This document shows positions 22,614 through 33,232 of a stretch of DNA of 64,000 nt, piece by piece (within the stretch, counting starts at the first letter, position 1; the number at the start of each line of letters is the position of its first letter). The notes under the pieces are model-generated. The model was not told the origin of the DNA, did no database searches, and saw only the letters and a list, made by a program, of their open reading frames with translations. Both the position numbers and the translations under genes were made by a program. Source of the DNA: Sporopachydermia quercuum (Eukaryota; Ascomycota; Sporopachydermiomycetes; Sporopachydermiales; Sporopachydermiaceae); the NCBI GenBank assembly GCA_001599295.1, contig BCGN01000001.1, forward strand, positions 372,001 to 436,000. The letters run 5' to 3'.

Positions 22614-23026
22614 ATGCCACAAGAACCCGATGATACAAAGNAATCGAAGTACGTCACACTGGTGTCATCAGATAATCATGAGTTCNTTGTATCAAGAGAA
22701 GCAGCTATGACATCTGGAACTTTGAGAGGTATACTATCAGGACCAGCAGAGTTTCAAGAAAGCGTCCAAGGAAGAGTGGTGTTGAGAGAAATAGATTCAG
22801 CGTTACTGCAGAAGATTTGTGAATATTTTTACTACAATCTACGGTATAAGGATGAAGTTGATGTGCCAGAGTTCGATATTCAACCAGAAATGGCTCTGGA
22901 GCTACTGGTGGCGGCAGATTTCTTGGATGGTAAGTTCCTTATTATGAGTTTGATAATAGACCTTAGCGCACTGTTGACTGATGATCAACTTACCCAATGA
23001 CTAACGTGATAAATATTATAGCTTGA
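22614..23026 (+). CDS. ELC1: Elongin C, two exons with a 5-nt last coding exon
   Basis: Exon 1 is 22614-22929. A 92-nt intron (donor GTAAGT, branch GACTAAC, acceptor ATTATAG) is followed by exon 2 at 23022-23026, which gives only the end of one codon and the stop. The protein has 106 residues and ends AADFLDA. Features typical of the Skp1/BTB fold are YVTLVSSDNHEF, SREAAMTSGTLRGIL, ICEYFYYNLRY and MALELLVAADFLD. Without splicing the frame would run on for 22 unrelated residues, whereas elongin C normally ends right after AADFL. Yeast Elc1 joins Ela1 and Cul3 in a ubiquitin ligase for stalled RNA polymerase II. Two CTG codons encode conserved Leu in ALELL. Two ambiguous bases lie near the start. 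Confidence 0.92.
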
Positions 23027-23444
23027 TGGTTAATTTATAAATCAAGTGGAATAAATGAAATGGATGTTTTCTTACTGTATTTGTTTACGGTTGGTTAGGT
23101 ATTCTATAATCTCAATACAGCATCTAGCAGCCCTCAGCTATAAAACCAAGTTCATGTTTCATTCAGCAAATAAAGCGATTCAAACAGTATGATATAAAAT
23201 AAAATCCCAAAACAAAGCCTACAGCCTTTTTCCTTTTTCCCATACTAAAATAAGCAAAATGAATGGAATAAAATAATTGCAACACAAAATGAAGAAAATC
23301 AAAGATCGAAATAAAAATCCTATATCAAAAGGAAACATATCCTAAGCCAATTCAAAGCAATTTTGACTCATTAAGTGCAGTATATCTTCCGGCTGACATC
23401 ATCTTTTACCAACAAAATGGATAAATTCATTAAGATTATGTCAA
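23027..23444. other. Convergent 3' region ELC1 / RMD5
   Basis: 418 nt of AT-rich 3' flank with A-rich runs. Nothing else seen. Confidence 0.5.
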
Positions 23445-24626
23445 TCATGCCCCAAAGTATACTTCCTTAGCATCTTTAGACGTTGACATTCCAGGACAAT
23501 AAGGACACTTGAATTTCATAATAGAGCTTCCTTTTGATATCTCTTTTAAGGCATTCTTGCTAATAATATGGCCACATGGTAACTTCATGGGTGGGTTTTC
23601 TTCTGAGGTTTGTTCTTTGGTAATAGGACAGATGAAAATTGGATGGAAAATCAGTGAGGATGGAAGATCAACTTCAACTGGTAATTCATTTTCTGTGGTC
23701 CATTCAACACGTCGTGATTTCATCATGGAATAAAATTTAGTCAAATCAGGCAATGATAAGCCTCCAGCAAGGAACGCTAAATATAAAGGTGAATCTGCGG
23801 AGAGACCTAACAAGCCGCAGTACTCCTGAGATATTCTTGTAGCTANATCTTTATAAGATTCTTCTGAATGAACAAAAGCTCCTTTGTAAGGTGAAAACTC
23901 TTCCAATGACACTTTGGCCGANCCTCCAGCTTTATATACCGTAGCTGTTATAAGTTTTGATATGTCGTCTAAATGTGTAGTTCCATATTCAGGGAAATTA
24001 TCTCTGGCATAACTATAAGCCTCCAGTGGACTGTCTGTGTTATTATATATTTGGATGAATTTCAGCTTGTGTAGGACAAATTCAAGATCACTTCCTGTGC
24101 TATTCAGGACTTCTCGTTTGGATACAGCCCATGCAATAGCCTCATCAAGATTGTTGTCGGAGGTAATTTTCTNTACTATTCGATTGAGTGTAGAAAACTC
24201 TTGAATCAAATCTTCGTTTATTTGTATATTTGATTCTTCCATCAGAGCTTTTGCTGCATCAAAAATACCTTCTCTTATCAAATGCACTATAATTGCTCTG
24301 TTCACATACGGAGCGCTAGCTGGTGGGAAAACACTAGCATTGTACGATGCCATGATATCACTTGAATACACATTTTCCATGCACTTGTGGTATTTTGATA
24401 ATCCTGTATGTGTTGCTTTACATGAGGCATTTACTTTGTTGGTGTTCTCAGTAAGATTTATCTTCATAGCTTTAACATGGGATACGCAATTTGCTGGGTC
24501 ATTTTCTACCTTCTCACGAGCTTCTTTTAGATCTGCAATTAATCTATCAAGATTTTCCACTGTTGCATCAATGGCTCCTATTTCAAGCCTTTTAGACTCG
24601 TTGGATAAAAGTTTGATTGCCTCCAT
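23445..24626 (-). CDS. RMD5: GID/CTLH ubiquitin ligase subunit Rmd5 (Gid2)
   Basis: A 393-residue protein starting MEAIKLLSNESKRLEIG. The middle has a LisH/CTLH-like block (VNRAIIVHLIREGIFDAAKA, then LDEAIAWAVSKREVLNSTGS, then LEFVLHKLKFIQIY). The C-terminus has the degenerate RING of Rmd5: CPITKEQTSEENPPMKLPCG, HIISKNALKEISKG and FKCPYCP. The partner Gid9/Fyv10 lacks this Cys pattern, so Rmd5 is preferred. In yeast the complex degrades gluconeogenic enzymes when glucose returns. The start is slightly shorter than S. cerevisiae Rmd5 (421), so a short upstream exon cannot be ruled out. Three ambiguous bases occur in the gene. Confidence 0.9.
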   Translation of the reverse strand: MEAIKLLSNESKRLEIGAIDATVENLDRLIADLKEAREKVENDPANCVSHVKAMKINLTENTNKVNASCKATHTGLSKYHKCMENVYSSDIMASYNASVFPPASAPYVNRAIIVHLIREGIFDAAKALMEESNIQINEDLIQEFSTLNRIVXKITSDNNLDEAIAWAVSKREVLNSTGSDLEFVLHKLKFIQIYNNTDSPLEAYSYARDNFPEYGTTHLDDISKLITATVYKAGXSAKVSLEEFSPYKGAFVHSEESYKDXATRISQEYCGLLGLSADSPLYLAFLAGGLSLPDLTKFYSMMKSRRVEWTTENELPVEVDLPSSLIFHPIFICPITKEQTSEENPPMKLPCGHIISKNALKEISKGSSIMKFKCPYCPGMSTSKDAKEVYFGA

Positions 24627-25748
24627 AGTCTCCTCAAACCTTTACTGGTTTCTCAAGTGTTTAGTGGCATGTACTATCTATCACCAGGATAGATAGGGAG
24701 ATGAGCTTATCAGATAGCTAACCCAGACCAAAGTGGAAAAAGTATAATTAATTGATATTTAGATTAACGTCAAGTTTCAGTAAATAAGACTACAATTGCA
24801 CATTTGAAGTTTATTGGTTTCCATTAATCATACAAATAGCTGCTAGCTGCGGAATAATGGCTTTTAATAATGACTGGAACGATGTCTTGTAATGTCTTGT
24901 TGGTTGTGATTGAAGGGAGAAAAATGTATGTCATGGTGTGATTGGAAGGGGTTTTGCTGACAAGTAACATGATGAGATGTGAAGTGAAGAAAAATGAAGA
25001 TGAAGTAAAAGCTGTTAGAACGAGACTTTTTACGATAGACTGAGAAGCACTGCTAGTACTACTTAATTTGACCTATAGTGTATTCTCATCCTACAATTGC
25101 AGATTCTTTTTTGTACACTGAATAACATGAACAAACACGAATCAATAAGTCACAATCATGACAATTTCTTTAATCAACATCTCTCATATGACATCTTCAG
25201 TATATCCCCCCTTGTTCTTACATTTTTCTATTACGTAATCTCTTTCATAATTAGACAGTTTTGTTATTGGTTCCCATTTCAGGTCAGCTACAAACATGAC
25301 ACTAACAAATAAAGGCAAATAATCGCAAAATTGCAAGTTTATCTTTATTAACACTCTAACCAATTGATGATTTTTGAACTTACTGGAAGATTAGACGATA
25401 ATGAATAGTATGAAATAGTTGAAAACAATTGAATGGTGTTACTTGATTCTGCACTGGTTGTATCAACTAACTTTTAAGCAAGATCATCGTACCATACCGT
25501 CCAGACATTAACACATCACTTGGTTTATCGATCATCAACCAAGTATCACTATAATTGGAAGAACGCACCTTCACGTTGTAATTAAGCTACTAAGACAATA
25601 TTTTTCCTATCATTACTGAAGTTATTGGTAGTTAAGTAATCTGGCATGTTTTGAATTGAATAGCAAGCTAAATCTTGTCATCTTTCACATTTTATCATTT
25701 CCAGACGTATATCATAAGTAATCACTTACTATTACCTATTTACCAAAC
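24627..25748. promoter_or_regulatory. Divergent promoter RMD5 / FZO1
   Basis: 1.1 kb between divergent genes. A direct repeat of ATGTCTTGT sits near 24882-24900. Open frames here lack ATG starts. Confidence 0.5.
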
Positions 25749-28478
25749 ATGACTCAAATTTACAACTCCAAGAAGTCAGAGGGTAAGACCAAAGATGAGA
25801 ATAGCGAGTCTCAGGAAGAATCTGCTTCACATGACGGAAACTCCTGCGATTTCAAAGACCAGGAAAGTAGTATAGTCGGTGGATCACAATCCTCTGGTTC
25901 TATCATATACATCCCTGATTATGGATTTGAAGGCACGAGTGCTACAGGATCTTCAAATCCTTTTGACGAAGCCCGGGAAACACCAAGTTTTCATCGAAGA
26001 ACTGTCAGTAGATCTTCTGATGGTTTTATGGGAGCTCAGCTACAACAAGACCAGTATAATAACTATAGAAGTATATTAAGCTCATCCATCAATGACACTT
26101 CTAATATACTTGTTGATATTCAAGAACAGAACAAGAAGAGGCCTTTTTTCTACCCCTCTAACTCAACTAAAGAGGATGATAAATTGAACTCCGCTAACTC
26201 TCAGATTGCCATAAAACGAACGAATTCTGCCAGACTAGAGAACGACGGGAATGGCAAGGGTAGTTCAAATGTCATTGACAGAAGGTTATCACCCTCACCT
26301 TCTACCTCACCAAGAATAATAAGCTCATCTCAAGAATCAACGTTTAATATCCTTCATTTAAACTTGAAGATGGGATCGGCCCATTCNGGAGGTATGGATA
26401 ATTTGGTGAACGTTCTTGAATCATCTGCTGTGGCCTCCTTACTTGACAGTAAGATCTCACANGCTCTTCGCCATTTACAACAATTGTCGGATAGAATCAA
26501 CAACACCTCTTCAAAAGTTCTTGTTACTGGCGATTTGAACTCTGGCAAGTCAACATTCTGCAATGCCTTGTTACGTCGGAAGCTATTGCCAGAAGATCAA
26601 CAGCCTTGTACCAATGTTTTTTGTGAAGTAATTGACTGTGTGAATAATGAAGGGGTTGAGGAAGTTCATGCTGTTGATATTGGTGCTGATTATAACAGAT
26701 TAGATCAAACAACATACCATAGATTCCGTCTTAAGGATTTAGAAGATTTAGTTTTTGAATCTGATAAATACTCGATTTTGAAAGTTTATGTCCATGACAT
26801 CAGAGATTCCAGTCGTTCTTTACTCAATAATGGTGTTATTGACATCACGCTTATAGATGCACCAGGACTTAACATGGATAGTTATCAAACTACGCAAGTG
26901 TTCTCAAGACAAGAGGAAATTGATCTGGTTGTATTTGTTGTGTCTGCGGAGAACCAGTTCACTTTATCTTCCAAGGAATTTATTGCTGCTGCTGCTAATG
27001 AGAAGGATGTCATTTTCATTGTGGTAAACAGGTTCGATAATATCAAAGATAAAGGGAAATGTATGAAGAGAGTATTAGATCAAGTTCAAAAACTGTCACC
27101 CGACACGCATAAAGATGCTCGTGATTTTGTTCATTTTGTCTCTTCAAGTAATGTTCTAGAAAACGGTGGTGATAGTGATGATCCTGATAGCCCTGATGAT
27201 GATGGGGGACCATCAGGCTCTAATGACCCAGATTTTGATAGACTGGAAGAGTCCTTGAGAAAATTTGTGCTAGAGAAAAGAGCGTTATCGAAGCTTTCTC
27301 CAGTGAAAACATATTTGACAAATATATTAAAGGATTTGGAATTATTAGCTAAGGTAAATCTTGACGCCTGTCAGAATGAGACTGTACAAACAGGCGATGA
27401 AATCAAAAAATTGGATCCTATTTATAACGAGGCTAAGAAGAAATCGAGTATTGCAAGTAAAGATCTTTCTGATGATATTTCTTATGCGGGTGCTGAAATA
27501 TATGATTTTGCTAGAGATAAGATCAATCAAGTAGTTGCCAATATTGGTGAGAATCCAATTGTTCCTTTTGATAGCATATTTACAGTTTTGGATTATGCTG
27601 AAATGACCTACGACGAAATGGTTTCCTCTGTTGTGAAGTCTGTAAAGGATGCTGAATCATTTGCCGAAAAGAAAACTGCTTCAACAATTACTCAGTTAAA
27701 TCAAATAGCCAAAAGTTTCAATGACGGCAATGATGTAATATCAAAGGAATTGAACTCGGGTTTGATGTTCTCAAGAAGAAAGGATACTACTGCAAGGCAA
27801 TTAGATATTTCTTTGAGATTTGATGATTTCTTTGATCCAAGTATTGAAGGCTTACTAAGCTTTCCTTATACATTTGTTTATGATTTCACCAGCTGGGCTA
27901 AATCTACGAGCCCTGCATTACCAATGACAACCCGAGATTTAATCCCTAGTAGCTCATATAATAGCTATTTTCCCAAAAGCTTGGTAAAGTCATCTACATT
28001 GACTGTGGTATCTCTTGTTGGAAGTCGATGGTTTGCCAGGGAAGTATTAGTTCGTCATGGATTACACCTGACTTCTTGGGTGTCTCCCGGAACCATCAAG
28101 AAAGTAGCACTGCCTCTTGTTCTTTTGGCATCAACGGCCACATTGGCATATCTGGTAATAGATATACCCAAAGCAATTCCTAGGAACATTGCTAGGAAAA
28201 TACGAAAACAACTCAATTCAATTGACTATGTTCATGCAAACTCACAAAGAATAGCTCAACAATGTGATAAAGTTATGAATTATGTTGCTGGTGAGATAAG
28301 AGTTGTTCTTGATAAGGAGGTTGAGAAGATGGCTGTTAAGAAGGATCAGTTGATCAAGAAGTATAACAATGCTGAATTTGGTGTTAGATATTTCAGAAAG
28401 TTGTTCCGTGAATGCGAGACCGTGAGATCAAAGGTTAGTGATGTTGATCTTGCTACTTTTGTTAATACTGTTGATTAG
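25749..28478 (+). CDS. FZO1: Mitofusin Fzo1, outer-membrane fusion GTPase
   Basis: A 909-residue dynamin-like protein. After a Ser-rich N-terminus comes a heptad-bearing region and the GTPase domain: G1 GDLNSGKST at about residue 259, G3 DAPGLN at about 369 and G4 NRFD at about 426. Two hydrophobic segments near residues 750-810 (STLTVVSLVGSRWF and KVALPLVLLASTATLAYLVI) are the membrane hairpin. The C-terminal coiled region with YFRKLFRECETVRSKVSD places the tail in the cytosol. This is the fungal mitofusin layout (S. cerevisiae Fzo1 is 855). An Asp/Gly/Pro-rich insertion at about residues 472-497 lies in the GTPase domain. Two ambiguous bases lie upstream of G1. Confidence 0.95.
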   Translation: MTQIYNSKKSEGKTKDENSESQEESASHDGNSCDFKDQESSIVGGSQSSGSIIYIPDYGFEGTSATGSSNPFDEARETPSFHRRTVSRSSDGFMGAQLQQDQYNNYRSILSSSINDTSNILVDIQEQNKKRPFFYPSNSTKEDDKLNSANSQIAIKRTNSARLENDGNGKGSSNVIDRRLSPSPSTSPRIISSSQESTFNILHLNLKMGSAHXGGMDNLVNVLESSAVASLLDSKISXALRHLQQLSDRINNTSSKVLVTGDLNSGKSTFCNALLRRKLLPEDQQPCTNVFCEVIDCVNNEGVEEVHAVDIGADYNRLDQTTYHRFRLKDLEDLVFESDKYSILKVYVHDIRDSSRSLLNNGVIDITLIDAPGLNMDSYQTTQVFSRQEEIDLVVFVVSAENQFTLSSKEFIAAAANEKDVIFIVVNRFDNIKDKGKCMKRVLDQVQKLSPDTHKDARDFVHFVSSSNVLENGGDSDDPDSPDDDGGPSGSNDPDFDRLEESLRKFVLEKRALSKLSPVKTYLTNILKDLELLAKVNLDACQNETVQTGDEIKKLDPIYNEAKKKSSIASKDLSDDISYAGAEIYDFARDKINQVVANIGENPIVPFDSIFTVLDYAEMTYDEMVSSVVKSVKDAESFAEKKTASTITQLNQIAKSFNDGNDVISKELNSGLMFSRRKDTTARQLDISLRFDDFFDPSIEGLLSFPYTFVYDFTSWAKSTSPALPMTTRDLIPSSSYNSYFPKSLVKSSTLTVVSLVGSRWFAREVLVRHGLHLTSWVSPGTIKKVALPLVLLASTATLAYLVIDIPKAIPRNIARKIRKQLNSIDYVHANSQRIAQQCDKVMNYVAGEIRVVLDKEVEKMAVKKDQLIKKYNNAEFGVRYFRKLFRECETVRSKVSDVDLATFVNTVD

Positions 28479-29307
28479 AGGATATGGATATGCATTTCTA
28501 TGTCTTATGGTTTAATTCTATGTATATATATTTATTTTTGTTGAATGAGTCACCTGTATATATTTTACGTTGTATTTAGTTGCTTCTTTTGATCGGTATT
28601 CAACGTAATTGAAAATATTTTGGACCCTATTTAAATTTATTGATAATTGAGAGTGTAGCCGGCATACTGCTGTTATTAATCGCTATTTGAAGGATATATA
28701 TCAATCTCATCATTTCTACAACAATAACTTGTACGTAATGAAAAGCGTCAATCAATTAATTTTTCATTGTTTCTACATTTTTCTTTCATTTTTTCTCATA
28801 ATCAGCTCAGTCGTCTTGGTTATGTAATCATAAATTATGTTTTATCTGGCAAGTAGATGTATCTTTCTGCAAACTGTCAATCTCATGCATTGTGTCCTCA
28901 CTAACGAAAGTTGTGATTTAATTAAGCACACACTTCATTATACATCTATAGTCGAATGAGCTTTTTCGACAAGATTCATTAATAAAATTATCAATGTTGT
29001 CAAAAGCATCGAGCAAATTACATCCACTGATTGAGGTCATAACATGAGAGCGCATTTGGTAAATTGAAGTTACTGTGGAGAAAAAACTGGTTATAAGGTA
29101 ACAGAATTCTGGTATTGATTGCATATGCAGACTAGTCATTTTATTTTCATTTTTCTTAAATTTTTATTAAATTTTTTTTTTTCTTCGAATTTCATTGCAT
29201 TTGAAGCGGCTACAACAGTAAAATTGTTCGCATATTATTCTTATTCAGTTCATGGGTCTTACATACGATTGGTGCAATAGCTTTTGAAAGGTAGACTACG
29301 TTGCACG
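28479..29307. other. Tandem intergenic region FZO1 - INA-like gene
   Basis: 829 nt. The only candidate is a 73-codon minus-strand open frame with an ATG (29139-28918); it has a Cys-containing end (CRKSSFDYRCIMKC) but no family I recognise. A long T run occurs near 29171-29183. Confidence 0.4.
28519..28540 (+). terminator. Likely 3'-end processing element of FZO1
   Basis: TATGTATATATATTTATTT about 40 nt after the stop matches the UA-rich efficiency element of yeast poly(A) sites. Confidence 0.4.
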
Positions 29308-30025
29308 ATGTTGAGATTGATAAGAACTATGAACGCCTGCCATGGTCGTGAGCTAGTATCTGGTCCTCTGCGAACCTTTTCTTGCACTTCATGGAAAGCC
29401 AGGAAAGGAAAAAAGAGCAAGAAGAAGGATAATACCAATCATACGAATAAAAAAACTGAACAGGCCGATCCATCGAAATTCCCTGAACCAAATTTGTCAT
29501 TTGCTAGTATTAAGAAAGATTTCGACAGATCCGATCCACTGTCAAGCGAAAAGGTATGTGGTAATGTCATTGAGAGTTTAATACCGAATGGTTCACTAAC
29601 ATGGATACTAAATACTGACCAATCATGTAGAAAACAATAAAACAGGCAGCACCAACTCTGAAAGATTTTAGATATCCCATCTCTGCATTTGTTATACTTG
29701 CATCATTTGTGTATGCACTTCACCACTGGGGCTGGTGGGTTTTAGAAAAGGAAGCAGTCGAAGCTGATTTGACAAGTATGTATTTTGTTATGGGAGTGAA
29801 GTTACTTGACTACGTTTGTTGTTGATGTTGTCGCTTAACCTTGATTCAATTCTAACTATTGTTGGTAATTTAGAGAAAATGGAGCAATTAGAAATGGAAC
29901 TAAATCAGTTAAATGAAAAGGTAAAAGAGGCTAAGAATAGCTTGGTTTTGAAATTGGACGAGGAAAATAGTCAATCTGGCAATTCATGGTTGAATTCAGC
30001 TAAAGGGTGGTTTTGGAAGAAGTAG
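29308..30025 (+). CDS. Mitochondrial inner-membrane protein, INA17/INA22-like, three exons
   Basis: Exons 29308-29553, 29631-29775 and 29874-30025 join to 180 residues. The N-terminus (MLRLIRTMNACHGRELVSG) is a typical matrix-targeting presequence. A Lys-rich linker and FASIKKDFDRSDPL follow, then one membrane segment at about residues 98-119 (YPISAFVILASFVYALHHWG) and a coiled-coil end (KMEQLEMELNQLNEKVKEAK). Presequence, one membrane span and a coiled coil make up the layout of the INA complex subunits that help assemble F1Fo-ATP synthase, and the length equals yeast Ina17 (182). I cannot prove the family from memory alone. Introns have donors GTATGT, with branch sites TACTAAA/TACTGAC and TCTAAC. 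Confidence 0.6.
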
Positions 30026-31555
30026 TTAGTCATCAGATACCATATATTATACACTAGCAAGATCTACATATCGCCAAATTACATTTATGGTTTTATGAAC
30101 CTTCGAATAATATAAATACCGATATCCAGATGCATATACGGTTAGGAACGACTTATCATATGACCCTTCTGCATAGTATTATCGATTAACTTACGATGCT
30201 CAGACAATCATGCAAAATGTTGTACGATCATGTATTTATATGCATATATATTCATATGAATTAATGTGAAGTAGACAGATAGCTTCATAGTTTATCTGCT
30301 TGTGTTCTTTTTCTCATGTATAATTATATGTAGCGTAAAACTACTATACTTTACGCTCTTCAGTTCTGATGTAGAGATTGAATAATTCTTGAAAACTAAT
30401 TTGATTTCATGCTATTTACATTTTTGTATAATTTATTGTTGATAGCTTTTAATGTCGAGTTACCTAGCAATAACACCTGTTCCAAAACTGTTCCTATTGG
30501 TAGGAATGGTACCGAGGAATTGATCATCAGGTATGGAAACATCACCATAGGAGTTTTACTGACAGATTAACCTAGTCTGTCGTTCTACTAATGGTATGAG
30601 AAATGAAAGTTCAGGGAATTATAGAGATGAGCTTCCGGCAATCTCAGAAAAACTCGCTTTCATATCGTTTCAGAGCCAGATTTCTTATACTATCATTCAA
30701 TCAATCACTTCTAAATAGCAATCACTNGAAATACACATATATATATGTATATACAGATTAATACAGCATTTATTAATACCAGCATACTCACTCATGCATA
30801 AAACCACATATATCCACCTTCCCAATAAAATCATGCATAGAAATCGGTAGGTATCAACAGGATAATCTTGCATGCAAAAACCTTTATTATGCATATTGCT
30901 ACATATTTCTCTATCTCCGTATTCCCAAGCATTGCTAAACGTCGTAAAATCTCACTATTCTATACATATATGCTGGAGCTATTGTCCGCAGCAAGTGACT
31001 ATTTTTAACATAGAATCAAAGTCAGTGCATAGTATCTCACCAGCTATCCTATCAATGAAAACCTAGGGACTAATTGTTCAACTTACACCTATCGCACAAT
31101 ACAATAGGTGAACATTTCTTGCGACGTCTGCTCTTATCTGTTGAATCGTAACTGTAATCAGCTCAATACTGATTTAGGATCAACGGAATCATATTTTCAT
31201 AAAATTACTGTCCGTTGAACAGCCTTTTTAGACAGTTGGGGCCGTTTCAACTAGAGTGTTATACATCTAACTGCTTTGAATTTGCGTGAACTTTGTTCAG
31301 TTGCTCATCAAATTGCAAGTGGCAAGTGCTCAATCAGTGAAGTAAGCATATTATTAAATACTGAATTTTTGGGTCACTTCTGTGTAATAACACATACATA
31401 CTAAGTGAATGTTTAGATTTCGGTGTGATTAAGCAAATGACCTGCGCAATACTCAACAAATTAGAACTATAGAACAACAAACGGCAGGAGATAAGATACT
31501 ACCAACATATAAATCTGAGAAAATAGCATTCACCTCTTGATACTAGTTCATACTC
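30026..31555. other. Tandem intergenic region INA-like gene - HEL1
   Basis: 1.5 kb, very AT-rich. TATA-rich runs occur near 30237-30258 and a 14-nt self-complementary ACATATATATATGT near 30734-30748. Two overlapping short frames near 30700-31066 look random. No gene supported. Confidence 0.5.
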
Positions 31556-33232
31556 ATGATGGACTCTGATGATGAGATAAACGATGCTGACCAAACGGAT
31601 GAAGATCACGATGATTTGATTCTTAATTCAACAGATAAAGAGGAACAAGACCTGAACGGGGAAGATGAATCATCAGAGAACGATTTCGATTATGAATACG
31701 ATTATGACGAAGATAACTATGGAGGTGATGATGACATGTATATAAATAATGGGGCAGCTGATAGTGAGGCAATGGCTGATGTTTCGTCCAAGTGGTTGTT
31801 TTATGGTCAAATATGTCCTAGCGATAGAAATATCAATCATTTAAACAGATATCTTAATTATAAACCGATTAAAATGGAAGATCTACATGCTAGCATCGAT
31901 AAGAAATGCAGTGATGCACGATCAATCTTCAATATACCTGAGTCGGTGATGAAATTTCTTTTATTAATCTTTCATTTCAAATCTGAACGTCTAATAGAAA
32001 AATATATGGAAAACTCTTCAGATTTACTGCTCAATAGTGGTATAATAGCAACTCCTGATGAAGATCTTGAAAAACGATTGAGTTTGGATATGATCCATAC
32101 TAAAGCACCAATTCCGTGTGATATATGTTGTGAAGATTCCAACCGATTTTTTTCTTTACAATGCAATCATCAGTACTGTTTGGACTGTTACTCGACGTAT
32201 ATAAAAGGTCGTATAAAAGATCATATGCTTGATATCAAATGTCCCATGGACAAATGTCGCTTGAAACTAACTTTTGATCTTATTCAGAAACTGGTAGATA
32301 AAGAAGTTTGTGNTTTATATACTTCTTACTACTACAGAGCATACGTTCAATCTCAGTCGAGAATCAGATGGTGTCCACATCCCAATTGTGATAATGCAGT
32401 TGAATGTACTATACTTGAATCTGATCTTAAGAACACTGTTCCAACTGTTGAATGTCCATCCCAGCATGTGTTTTGCTTTGGTTGTGCTAATGATGATCAT
32501 CAGCCATGCACTTGTGAAATAAGAGAAAAATGGTTGAAAAAATGCTCTGATGATTCGGAAACCGCTCATTGGATTACTGCTAATACTAGAGAGTGTCCTA
32601 AATGTGGTTCCTCCACTGAAAAAAGTGGTGGTTGTAATCATATGACTTGTAGAAACTGCAGGTATGAATATTGCTGGGTTTGTATGGGAAGTTGGGCTGC
32701 TCATGGCCAACAGTATTATAAATGCAACAGATATAATGAGAAAGAGTTGAAGAAATCGATGAGTGAAGTGGCAAAATCAAGACAGTATCTTGATAGGTAT
32801 ATGTTCTATTATACAAGATATAATAATCATGAGGTATCGGCTAAACAAGATGAGACTTTGTACAAAGAAATTGAAATTAAAATGAAGAAACTGCAAGCCA
32901 AATTTGGTATGTCGTGGATCGAAGTGCAATTTTTATCAACAGCGTCTAAAGTTCTCCAGCAGTGTCGTCATACGTTAATGTGGAGCTACGCGTTTGCTTT
33001 TTATTTGGCATCATCAAATCAACAGAAGATATTTGAGGATATTCAAGCCGGGTTTGAAATGGCTGTCGAGGGTCTTTCCAAGTTGTTTCTGGCGGACGTT
33101 TCTCAGCTTTCACAACATAAAGTGGCATTATTAGATAAATCAACGTATTGTAATAAACAAAGAATGGCACTGTTGAAATTTGCTTTGGAAGAGTTGAGAA
33201 ATGGCACTTGGGAATTCCAAGCTTATGGATGA
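31556..33232 (+). CDS. HEL1: RBR-type E3 ubiquitin ligase, Ariadne family (Hel1)
   Basis: A 558-residue protein with an acidic N-terminus (residues 1-65). RING1 spans about residues 187-240 (CDICCEDSN, CNHQYCLDCY, IKCPMDKC). The IBR follows (RWCPHPNCDNAVEC, CPSQHVFCFGC). RING2 at about residues 345-375 has CPKCGSSTEKSGGCNHMTC, in which the GGCNHM Cys is the expected thioester-forming residue, then YEYCWVCMGSWAAHG. The C-terminal helical Ariadne domain includes RYMFYYTRYNNHEVSAKQ and LMWSYAFAFYLA. This is the layout of yeast Hel1 and animal Ariadne-1, which build ubiquitin chains via an E2-to-Cys transfer. The frame is intact with one ambiguous base near 32313. Confidence 0.93.
   Translation: MMDSDDEINDADQTDEDHDDLILNSTDKEEQDLNGEDESSENDFDYEYDYDEDNYGGDDDMYINNGAADSEAMADVSSKWLFYGQICPSDRNINHLNRYLNYKPIKMEDLHASIDKKCSDARSIFNIPESVMKFLLLIFHFKSERLIEKYMENSSDLLLNSGIIATPDEDLEKRLSLDMIHTKAPIPCDICCEDSNRFFSLQCNHQYCLDCYSTYIKGRIKDHMLDIKCPMDKCRLKLTFDLIQKLVDKEVCXLYTSYYYRAYVQSQSRIRWCPHPNCDNAVECTILESDLKNTVPTVECPSQHVFCFGCANDDHQPCTCEIREKWLKKCSDDSETAHWITANTRECPKCGSSTEKSGGCNHMTCRNCRYEYCWVCMGSWAAHGQQYYKCNRYNEKELKKSMSEVAKSRQYLDRYMFYYTRYNNHEVSAKQDETLYKEIEIKMKKLQAKFGMSWIEVQFLSTASKVLQQCRHTLMWSYAFAFYLASSNQQKIFEDIQAGFEMAVEGLSKLFLADVSQLSQHKVALLDKSTYCNKQRMALLKFALEELRNGTWEFQAYG

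Noticed and set aside
28918-29139. 73-codon minus-strand frame with Cys-rich end
   Set aside because: It has an ATG, but no family match, and lies in a plain intergenic region; kept only as a remark.
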